From positions 59,690-123,689 of the forward strand of contig CAWGVL010000011.1 in assembly GCA_963825845.1 (NCBI GenBank): 64,000 nt of DNA, in the 5' to 3' direction. Shown in pieces: positions 17,706-24,646 of the stretch. The translations under genes and the position numbers were made by a program. The stretch is from DASQDN01 sp963825845. Lineage in GTDB: Bacteria; Acidobacteriota; Terriglobia; Bryobacterales; Bryobacteraceae. Positions within the stretch are counted from its first letter, which is position 1. Each line of letters opens with the position of its first letter. Under the pieces are notes generated by a model. That model made no database searches. It was given only the letters and a program-made list of their open reading frames with translations, and was not told the origin of the DNA.

Positions 17706-19778
17706 TCAGCAGTGTGTCCGGAAATGCTTTGCCATGTGCGCGCGCGGACCTAGCAGCCAGGCTTCCAACATGCCCTTTCCTTTCACCTCGATACCGCCGC
17801 GCCCTGCAAAATCAAACTCTCCTGCCAGTTGCTCATACACTGGCCGCGTGACTTGGATCATACCCGGTATGCCGTGCGACTCCATGCGGCTCGCCACGTT
17901 AACGGTGTCACCCCAGAGGTCATAGATGAACTTGGTCGATCCGATTACACCTGCCACAACGGGACCGGAATTGACGCCGATACGGATGGACAATTCCGAC
18001 CCGGTTTCCATAGCGAAATCTTGGACGTGTTCAAGTATCGCGAGGGCGAGCAAGATGATTCTTCGGGTGTGATCAACGTAGGGAGTAGGCAGTCCCGCGA
18101 CTGCCATGTACGCGTCGCCAATGGTCTTGATCTTCTCGACTCCATTCTGGCGGGCGGACTCGTCGAATCGTGTGAAAAGCTCATTCAGCATACCCACCAT
18201 CTCTTGAGGCGATGACTTCGTGGAAAGGCGTGTGAAACCTACCAGATCGGCAAAGAGCACTGTAACTTCCGCAAAATTGTCGGCGATTCGAGTTTCGCCG
18301 CCTCGCAATCTGTCCGCGATCGGTCCGGGCAGGATGTTTAACAGCAGGCGTTCGTTTTCGCGGTTTTTCTGCTCGATGATCTCAGTCTTCTCGCGAATAC
18401 TGGCAACCATTTCGTTAAAGGTACGCGAAAGCAGTCCGAGTTCGTCCTTACCTCTGACTGGCACTTGAACCGACAGGTTACTGGCGGCGACTTGTCGAGC
18501 CGCATCGACAAGGCGATTCACGGGCAGCAGGATCGTCCGCGTCAGGATAAGTGCGATCAAAGCTGTTGCGGAAAGGGTCAAGGCGCCCCACCATAAGAGC
18601 GTTTTGCGGAACTGTTCGACTGGCTCGAGGGCTTCGGCAAGATCGATTCTGGACGCGATCGTCCAATTCAGGCCCGGAATTCGCAAAGGCATGTACGACA
18701 CCAGAGACGGCCTGCCGGCCGATCCAACCTGAACGGCCGTACCTTCCTCACCTCTGAGAGCCGCCTGCACTGACGGAAGTCGCACCTGTTGCTGGAGTAC
18801 GGTGGAACCGTAGGCGCGAACTCGTTCGATCGTTTCCGCCGGAACACCTCTCGCGCGCATTTGATCGATCGCTTCTTCTCGGCGTTGAAGAAAGCCGCGT
18901 GCGTTCGAGCGGAGCAGATAGTCCGGGCCGACGATTCCCGAGTCGCCACTTTTACCCAGTCCGTCCCGTTCCCACCCGCGATCGCCTGACATGACTTTGT
19001 CGATCTCACGGTTGGGAAGTTGAATCGCAAATACTCCGACCACCTCTCCCTTATCACGGATCGCCGCGGCCGCGAATGCAGCCGGCGCCCCGAAAGAAGG
19101 TTCGTACATTTCAAAATCGGATAGAACGACACTATTGGTGTTTTGCTCATCGCGAGCCTGCTTTACAGTTTTCGCCAAACCACTGTTCCTGTATGGACCA
19201 ACATAGAGGCTTGTACCGAAATCGGTTTCCTTCTGCACTGCATAGACGATGCGTCCGTTGCTCGTGTCCACCAGGAACAGGTCGTAATAGCCGAACTCCT
19301 CGGAGATCTTGCGGAAGGATGGATGATACTTGGCGTGTACTCGACTGTAGCCCGGAACAGCGGCGGAAGAATCCAATGCCTTCTTGTCGCCGATGGGAAA
19401 CGGACTACCCACCAGAAACGCGGCTTGAAGCGCGTAGGCGCCGCGGCCAACGGGCAGATACTCCTCGAATGCAGCCCGCGGCTTAACCAGTTTGTGAAGT
19501 CTGGGAAGGTAGTGTTTGTTGTAATACTCGGCAAGCGAGGCGCGCAGTTCCGGCGGCGCGTGTGCTCCATCGAGTTTGCGGAACTCAGAGCGAAACTCGC
19601 GAAATGCGTCAACGGTCAACCGGCTCTCTCCGAGCGTGCGAACCTGACTGCGAATGCTCTGAAAATAGGCTTCGATCTGGTGCGCCTTCGACCGGCGGAT
19701 GCCGGTGAGTTGATTCATCGCAGTTTGCGTCAGCCCGCGTTTGCCGGCTTCATAGCCCAGCAGTCCGGTAATCATCAC
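17706..19778 (-). CDS. membrane-bound class III adenylate cyclase with extracellular sensor and HAMP
   Basis: A large periplasmic sensor region (about residues 30-385, Cache-like) is followed by a membrane helix (LLWWGALTLSATALIALILT), a HAMP linker (RTILLPVNRLVDAARQVAAS), a short coiled coil, and a catalytic domain from about 500: VTVLFADLVGFTRLS (metal Asp), EKIKTIGDAYMAVAG (substrate Lys and second metal Asp), and YDLWGDTVNVASRM (adenine Asp and transition-state Asn/Arg). The Lys/Asp pair predicts ATP rather than GTP. GTG 19778 is the first usable start in frame, but it cuts the first membrane helix: the open frame continues upstream as YKLIAVLLGIGAAA to a stop near 19847. The phosphodiesterase-like gene lies just upstream on the same strand. 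Confidence 0.85.
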   Translation of the reverse strand: MMITGLLGYEAGKRGLTQTAMNQLTGIRRSKAHQIEAYFQSIRSQVRTLGESRLTVDAFREFRSEFRKLDGAHAPPELRASLAEYYNKHYLPRLHKLVKPRAAFEEYLPVGRGAYALQAAFLVGSPFPIGDKKALDSSAAVPGYSRVHAKYHPSFRKISEEFGYYDLFLVDTSNGRIVYAVQKETDFGTSLYVGPYRNSGLAKTVKQARDEQNTNSVVLSDFEMYEPSFGAPAAFAAAAIRDKGEVVGVFAIQLPNREIDKVMSGDRGWERDGLGKSGDSGIVGPDYLLRSNARGFLQRREEAIDQMRARGVPAETIERVRAYGSTVLQQQVRLPSVQAALRGEEGTAVQVGSAGRPSLVSYMPLRIPGLNWTIASRIDLAEALEPVEQFRKTLLWWGALTLSATALIALILTRTILLPVNRLVDAARQVAASNLSVQVPVRGKDELGLLSRTFNEMVASIREKTEIIEQKNRENERLLLNILPGPIADRLRGGETRIADNFAEVTVLFADLVGFTRLSTKSSPQEMVGMLNELFTRFDESARQNGVEKIKTIGDAYMAVAGLPTPYVDHTRRIILLALAILEHVQDFAMETGSELSIRIGVNSGPVVAGVIGSTKFIYDLWGDTVNVASRMESHGIPGMIQVTRPVYEQLAGEFDFAGRGGIEVKGKGMLEAWLLGPRAHMAKHFRTHC

Positions 19779-19855
19779 GGCGGCCGCGCCGATCCCGAGC
19801 AGAACAGCTATTAGTTTGTATCTGATGTCATGTTGCTCATGGTCGGCGCGCTACA

Positions 19856-20620
19856 TCAAAGGTGGTAATCGGAGTCAAGATCGGCGACAGTCAGGTTCGG
19901 GATTCCCAACTCGAGAAGTTCCCGAATCGTCTCCTCCCGAAATCGCGCCTTGATGTGAACCGCGATAATCGCGCGCATTTCGGGCATCTTGGCAACCTCC
20001 GCTCCAACCAACCGTGGAGTGAGATGGCACGCGTCGTGTGCTAACCGGTGCATCGCGTCAGGAAAGCACGCTTCCAAAAACACCGATCTCGGCGCGCAAG
20101 CAGTTGCGGCAACCTGCCAGATACGCTCGGTTGGACCGGAGTCGCCGCCGAAAACTACCGTCGAAATACTGTCGGTAAAAATGTAGCCGTATGCCGGCAC
20201 GATGTGATCCACGAGTACGGGAATGACCGAGAGCCCGTTCACAGGAATTGGAGTTTCCGCTTCGACAGGACATAACCGGAGGAACGTTTGACTGGGTGTG
20301 GAAAGGCGGACAAAGTCAGGCCAGATCACATCGTTGAACACGTGCTTCCGCAGATCTGCGAGCGAAGTCGGATGACCGTAGATCGCCACCGCTTCCTGTC
20401 CCGGATCAAAGGAATTCTCTAAGAATACGGGAAGGGTCGCTATGTGATCTAGATGACCGTGGGTGAGGAAAATATGCCGGATGCGGGCTTGCTCCCCAGG
20501 GGGGCCGTTTAGACCCAGAGCGCCGGCATCAATGGCAATGCTGTCGTTTACGACGTACGAACTAACGTATTGCGGCGCCGGCGTTACGCCGACCGCAGAG
20601 CCGAGAATGCGTACTTTCAT
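19856..20620 (-). CDS. metallo-beta-lactamase-fold protein, class II cyclic nucleotide phosphodiesterase-like
   Basis: 254 residues. After MKVRILGSAVG comes the binuclear metal motif THGHLDHIA (H-x-H-x-D-H) at about residues 61-69, followed by DHIVPAYGYIFTD, the metal-bridging Asp in FGGDSGPTERIW, and a late His in AIIAVHIKARFRE. The layout is that of class II cyclic-nucleotide phosphodiesterases (CpdB/PDE1-like) within the MBL superfamily; the divergent fold also includes other hydrolases, so cAMP is not proven. ATG 20620 is chosen because MKVRILGS is the usual family N-terminus. It sits upstream of the adenylate cyclase on the same strand with a very short gap, so the pair could set cAMP level. 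Confidence 0.7.
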   Translation of the reverse strand: MKVRILGSAVGVTPAPQYVSSYVVNDSIAIDAGALGLNGPPGEQARIRHIFLTHGHLDHIATLPVFLENSFDPGQEAVAIYGHPTSLADLRKHVFNDVIWPDFVRLSTPSQTFLRLCPVEAETPIPVNGLSVIPVLVDHIVPAYGYIFTDSISTVVFGGDSGPTERIWQVAATACAPRSVFLEACFPDAMHRLAHDACHLTPRLVGAEVAKMPEMRAIIAVHIKARFREETIRELLELGIPNLTVADLDSDYHL

Positions 20621-20766
20621 GATCTGGTTTGCCCGTTCCGAACCCTTAGACGCCACCCGGCTGCATGAAGTCGTAACCTTTGTCAGTCGCGCGCTAACCC
20701 GGTCCGTAAATTATTTTGATTCTCTAGGTGCTTCCGTCGCGTCATTGTGCGCGAACTGCTCGACCC

Positions 20767-20792
20767 GAGGAGATTAGACGAGGAGATTAGAC
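20767..20792 (+). repeat. 13-bp tandem repeat duplicating the Shine-Dalgarno site
   Basis: Two adjacent identical copies of gaggagattagac (20767-20779 and 20780-20792) sit immediately before the ATG at 20794. Each carries a GAGGAG ribosome-binding core; the nearer core is 8 bases from the start codon, the farther one 21 bases. A slipped-strand duplication is the likely origin. Confidence 0.85.
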
Positions 20793-20793
20793 C

Positions 20794-21537
20794 ATGACGC
20801 TACGTTCCATGCAATTGATTGCTGCCGTTTCCGTGCTGCCGCTAACACTTTCGATCGCCAGCGCAGACACTTTCAACAAGAAGACCAAACTGAGTTTCAG
20901 TCAACCAATACACGTACCCGGGACAACACTTAGTGCAGGTTCATATATCTTCAAGCTGGTCGATTCGCAAGGGAGCCGAAATATCGTCCAGATCATGAAC
21001 GCACGCGAGAACAAGGTATATGCGACCGTCCTCGCGATACCGGACTACCGTCTCAACCCGAACAGCCACACGGTGATGACATTCGGTGAGACAGGCGCGG
21101 GCTGCCCTGCCGCTGTCAAGGCGTGGTTCTATCCAGGTGACAATACTGGAAATCGATTCGTGTACGGCAAAAAAGAAGCGGAGCAGATGTCGAAGTCGTG
21201 CCGGCAACCGGTACCGCATGTGCCAAGTGAGGTGGCATCAGCGGCCGTGAAGGCGCCGGAAGTAAAGCAGTCGAATTCGACAGAGCCGGCGGTAGTTGCG
21301 CTGGTTCAGGCGCCGGTCAAGACTGCTACGCCGGAGGCAAAGGAAGAAGAATATGCTCCGACGACGTTTGCAAAAGCCGATGCCGAAGACCGCAGCGGAG
21401 TCTCCGGTGAGGTCCCGACCGCGGCTCCGGCTACAAAGCTCCCAAAGAGCGGCTCGGAAATCCCCGGCTTCATTACGATCGGAAGCCTCCTGTTAGGATT
21501 CGGGATGTTCGCCCGTACGAGAATGAATCGGCGGTAA
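20794..21537 (+). CDS. secreted protein with LPxSG sortase sorting signal
   Basis: 247 residues with a signal peptide (residues 1 to about 24, cleavage after IASA). A folded N-terminal domain (about 25-130, PIHVPGTTLSAGSYIFKLVD) is followed by a low-complexity Pro/Ala/Lys/Glu linker (about 140-212). The C-terminus has the three parts of a sortase signal: LPKSG at 216-220, a hydrophobic helix (FITIGSLLLGFGMFA, 226-240) and a positive tail RTRMNRR. The downstream gene, 13 bases away, encodes a sortase. The Ser at position four of LPxSG differs from the usual Thr. Translation probably begins at ATG 20794 behind a duplicated GAGGAG. Confidence 0.8.
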   Translation: MTLRSMQLIAAVSVLPLTLSIASADTFNKKTKLSFSQPIHVPGTTLSAGSYIFKLVDSQGSRNIVQIMNARENKVYATVLAIPDYRLNPNSHTVMTFGETGAGCPAAVKAWFYPGDNTGNRFVYGKKEAEQMSKSCRQPVPHVPSEVASAAVKAPEVKQSNSTEPAVVALVQAPVKTATPEAKEEEYAPTTFAKADAEDRSGVSGEVPTAAPATKLPKSGSEIPGFITIGSLLLGFGMFARTRMNRR

Positions 21538-21550
21538 AATCGAAACTTCT

Positions 21551-22195
21551 GTGCGCCGAAGAAACCTGCTTCTCGTGACCGGGCGGTGCTTGAGTTCCGC
21601 TGTGGCGGCGATGGGTGCGTTGTTACTCATATTCGCCGCCATTGCGGTCTCTGAAGGATGGTATTACCAATGGTCAGGGCATCGTATGTTTGATGACGTA
21701 CATGTCTCCGGCCACCCGGTATTTGCCGCCGGACGACAAACTCCCAACGGAGCGAATCGCCGGCCGGCGCGCGGGCAGCTACTCGCAAGGCTTCAGGTTC
21801 CTCGCCTCAATATGTCTGTAGTGGTGCTTGAAGGTTCCGATGACGCCATCTTGAAGAAAGGACCGGGGCACATCGAAGACACTGCATTCCCGGGAGAACT
21901 CGGAAACGTCGCTATTGCCGGTCATCGTGATAGTCATTTCAGACCCTTGCGCGACATCCAGCCTAACGATGAAGTGATCCTGACGACGAAGACCGCCCAG
22001 ATTCACTACTTCATTGACACAACTGACATCATTCAACCCACGGACATGGAGATCCTGGATCCGACTCCTGGTCCGACCTTGACGCTGGTGACGTGCTATC
22101 CATTCGAGTTCATTGGAAACGCGCCCATGCGCTTTGTGATCCGAGCCACGCCGCGAGTCGTAACGGGAGGTTCCGGCGCCTATGCGAAACGTTGA
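21551..22195 (+). CDS. class D-like sortase
   Basis: 214 residues. A single N-terminal membrane helix (about residues 16-35) anchors an extracytoplasmic transpeptidase domain. The catalytic triad is clear: His125 in AIAGHRDSHFRPL, Cys182 in TLTLVTCYPFEFIG and Arg198 in MRFVIRATP. The short T-L-V-T-C motif with Y-P after the Cys is typical of class D sortases. The start is GTG 21551; a usable ribosome-binding site is not obvious, in keeping with coupling to the upstream substrate gene. The end overlaps the next gene by 14 bases. Presumed to cleave the LPKSG protein upstream; in a diderm the acceptor is unknown. Confidence 0.85.
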   Translation: MRRRNLLLVTGRCLSSAVAAMGALLLIFAAIAVSEGWYYQWSGHRMFDDVHVSGHPVFAAGRQTPNGANRRPARGQLLARLQVPRLNMSVVVLEGSDDAILKKGPGHIEDTAFPGELGNVAIAGHRDSHFRPLRDIQPNDEVILTTKTAQIHYFIDTTDIIQPTDMEILDPTPGPTLTLVTCYPFEFIGNAPMRFVIRATPRVVTGGSGAYAKR

Positions 22196-23153
22196 GATTG
22201 CGTTGATGTTGGGCGTGACCGCGCTGCTGCAGCAGTCATTCGCGCAGCAACCTGCGCCTGCGCCCGACCCCGAAACGTTTGTTGTGCGGAGCGACGTGAA
22301 CATGATTGTTGTTCATGCGACCGTTCAGGACCGTCAGGGAGGTTTCGTAAGCGGATTAACGAAGGATGCATTCACGATCACTGAAGACGGTGTGCGGCAG
22401 CCGATCTCTGCATTCAACAGCAACGATATTCCGGTAGCAGTGGGTTTGGTCATCGACAACAGCGGAAGCATGGGTAGACGTTGGGCCGACACGATCACCG
22501 GCGCGCTGACCTTTATCGGTGACAGCCGGCCGGAAGACGAAATATTCGTCGTTCATTTCAGTGATGGCGCGCGACTCGGACTCCCACCTGACCGCCCTTT
22601 CTCGTCGAACATAAACGAACTCCGTACGGCGCTGATGGGCGGTGTTGTCGGCGGGCACACGGCTCTTTACGACGGAATCGCTTTGGCTTTGGACCAGTTC
22701 GAGAAGGCTAGCCTGATGAAGAAAGTTCTCCTGATCGTGTCTGACGGAGGCGACAACAAAAGCCGCAACCAGTTGGAGGACATTGTGAAGCGTGCCGACC
22801 GCTCGGGAGTTCTGATGTACACGATAGGACTATTCGATGAACATTCTGCCGACAAAAATCCGGGTGTACTCAAGAAGCTGGCGAATCAGACCGGCGGGCT
22901 GGTGTACATGCCGCAAGATCTGACACGGCTGAACAGCATCTGTTCCCAGATTGCTCGCGATATTCGAAATCAGTACACGGTGGGTTACAGCTCCTCCAAA
23001 GCTTCGGCAGATTCGGCATACCACCAGATCAAGGTGACAGCCGTTGATAGCCATGGGCGCCAGTTGAAGGTCAGGGCGCGAACGGGATTCTACGGCGTAA
23101 AATCCGCCGCAACTACGGAAACAGTACCGCCGCCTCGCCCTTCTCCTCAATGA
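22182..23153 (+). CDS. VWFA-related acidobacterial domain protein
   Basis: 323 residues with a signal peptide (residues 1 to about 21, ending QQSFA). After FVVRSDVNMIVVHATVQDRQ, a typical acidobacterial VWFA-related leader, the von Willebrand factor A domain runs from about 85 to 265. The metal-ion-dependent adhesion site is complete: DNSGSMG (D-x-S-x-S), Thr in GGHTALYDG and Asp in LIVSDGGDN. A C-terminal beta region (about 270-310) ends in a Pro-rich tail. It overlaps the sortase gene by 14 bases and so is its likely operon partner. No LPxTG motif is present, so it is not itself a substrate by this signal. An adhesive or surface-protein binding role is inferred. Confidence 0.8.
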   Translation: MRNVEIALMLGVTALLQQSFAQQPAPAPDPETFVVRSDVNMIVVHATVQDRQGGFVSGLTKDAFTITEDGVRQPISAFNSNDIPVAVGLVIDNSGSMGRRWADTITGALTFIGDSRPEDEIFVVHFSDGARLGLPPDRPFSSNINELRTALMGGVVGGHTALYDGIALALDQFEKASLMKKVLLIVSDGGDNKSRNQLEDIVKRADRSGVLMYTIGLFDEHSADKNPGVLKKLANQTGGLVYMPQDLTRLNSICSQIARDIRNQYTVGYSSSKASADSAYHQIKVTAVDSHGRQLKVRARTGFYGVKSAATTETVPPPRPSPQ

Positions 23154-23923
23154 GTTTGTCGAAGTGCTTTACGATCAGATCGCGACGGATCAACATTCCG
23201 TCGATCTGAGGCGCTGTCAGGTAGGGCGCCAGCGCGGTCGTGAGCTTTCCCTTATCCAATCCACGCAATGCGTTAAGTAGCCGGCTACTGCAGCGATCGA
23301 AGTTCAAGCCGATCCATTAATCTCGGATTTGGCGAAAACGCCCTGGTATGGTCGATCAGTATGAGCGTCCAGTCTTTTGTGATCAAAAGATTGCCGGTGT
23401 TCCGGTCCACGTTGTAAATAAGCTGATCGAAGGTAGTCGCGACGCTTAGTTGCTTCTTCCACGCCTCCGGATCGGGCGGCTCGATCTTCTTGCGTTCACG
23501 ATCGCTCTCCATCATGACCACATCATCTGCCCACCAGGTGAATGCGGCCCGCTGCTTTCCCATCAGTCTGTCTACGCTCGGAGGCACCATATTGAGCATG
23601 AGCAGGCGATCGAGCTTGTACGCAGCGATGTTGTGCTTGTAATCGTCTCGCCACTGTACCGGCTTGCCAGCCGGATCGTAGAGATCGTTCAGCTTGATGT
23701 TGATGGACTGCATCTGAGCGTCATGAACACGCCCGGCAAGCGATAACGTCGCGCGGCTCGCTTTCGTAACGCCTTGACCGATGAGATTGCTAGACAAGAT
23801 GCGACCCGTTCTCAGGAACTGTTCGATCTCGGCATCCGACGGTTTGACATTCTGCGTCCGGAGCGTAGAAACCGACACTACGCTGGCGATTAGTCCTGAG
23901 AGTATGCTGTTGCGGCGTACCAT
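23113..23923 (-). pseudogene. kinase-like protein (PI3/4-kinase-like fold), frameshifted near its end
   Basis: From ATG 23923, 212 codons read as a secreted protein (signal at residues 1 to about 20) with FTWWADDVVMMESDRERKK, then FDQLIYNVDRNTGNLLITKD and TLILIDHTRAFSPN. D-R-N-T-G-N followed by I-D-H resembles the catalytic loop and metal Asp of PI3/4-kinase-like proteins. Near 23295 the frame ends in LRSLQ while the next frame continues LNFDRCSSRLLNALRGLDKG through to 23113. A single-base change therefore removes the last roughly 65 residues. The shift may be a sequence error, since both halves are well preserved. The 3' end overlaps the VWFA gene by 41 bases, convergently. Confidence 0.55.
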
Positions 23924-24022
23924 GTGGCATTCCTATCTTTGTCGTCCTCTCTGACGCTTTATCGTGCCTTGGCGGATTATTTTTTAAGTCTGAGATGCAG
24001 ATGTTGGGTTGACAACTGATTG

Positions 24023-24084
24023 AGGAGCCTGATTCAGCTCCTTTACCAAGCTTCACGAAGCTTTACTAAGCTTTACGGAAGCTT
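24023..24084. repeat. phased AAGCTT repeat array with flanking inverted repeat
   Basis: Four copies of the palindrome aagctt start at 24048, 24058, 24068 and 24079 (spacing 10, 10, 11), three of them as aagctttac. Just upstream a 6-bp inverted repeat (aggagc 24023-24028, gctcct 24037-24042) brackets an 8-base loop. The array lies about 130-170 bases before the receiver gene at 24218 and about 120 bases beyond the start of the minus-strand kinase-like gene, so it could serve either promoter. The spacing near one helical turn suggests a protein bound to one face of DNA. Confidence 0.6.
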
Positions 24085-24217
24085 TACGCCTGCTTAACCA
24101 GCGCGTCCGCAGCGTTTGTCTACTGTGGTGTTAGAGGGAATGCCGGACCCGGTCCGACCTGACATCAATGCACCACTGATTGAGCCCGGAGTTCCCTCCA
24201 CTTCAAACCGAGACAAT

Positions 24218-24646
24218 ATGAATGTTCTACTGCTTACAGAGAAGCGGGGTGATCACGCCCTGTTCACGGGAGCCATCGAAACTCTGTGTTCCGACCACAG
24301 CTTCACAGCGTGTGAGTCGCTCGGAGAGGCATGGTCTAAGCTCGAATGGCGCGAAATTGAATTGCCGAATCTGATCTTCCTGGATTTCGAACTATCGCGA
24401 GACTACGACCATGAACTTGTTCAGATCCTCAAAAACACTGACGACCTTAGCGCTACTCCCGTCGTTGTTTTCGCTGATTCCGCGGACCGGGAGGACATCG
24501 GTCTTACCTACCGCTTGCAGGTGTCATGCTTTGTCGTATTACCTAAGGACCGTGAACTTAGACAACGCAAAATCGAAGCATGCCTTGAATTCTGGAGCAA
24601 GTATGCGCTACTCCCAGAATTACGCAGGTGGTGGGGTGAAGCTTAA
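24218..24646 (+). CDS. stand-alone receiver-domain protein (Rcp1/CheY-like response regulator)
   Basis: 142 residues, only one domain. NVLLLTEKRGDHALFTGAIE starts the fold, NLIFLDFELSRDYD contains the probable phosphoacceptor Asp (after beta3), ATPVVVFADSADRED the switch Ser/Thr region, and CFVVLPKDRE the conserved Lys. The first acidic pair of the receiver fold is poorly kept (TEK in place of E-D), so phosphorylation is uncertain. ATG 24218 is chosen as giving the normal receiver N-terminus; a longer GTG start at 24116 would add 34 residues without homology. It is convergent with and overlaps the transporter gene by 4 bases. No kinase is encoded nearby; its output partner is unknown. Confidence 0.7.
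   Translation: MNVLLLTEKRGDHALFTGAIETLCSDHSFTACESLGEAWSKLEWREIELPNLIFLDFELSRDYDHELVQILKNTDDLSATPVVVFADSADREDIGLTYRLQVSCFVVLPKDRELRQRKIEACLEFWSKYALLPELRRWWGEA

Noticed and set aside
21551..22195. Class B or A sortase
   Set aside because: The short length, N-terminal single helix and TLVTC catalytic context match class D better; the class call stays approximate.
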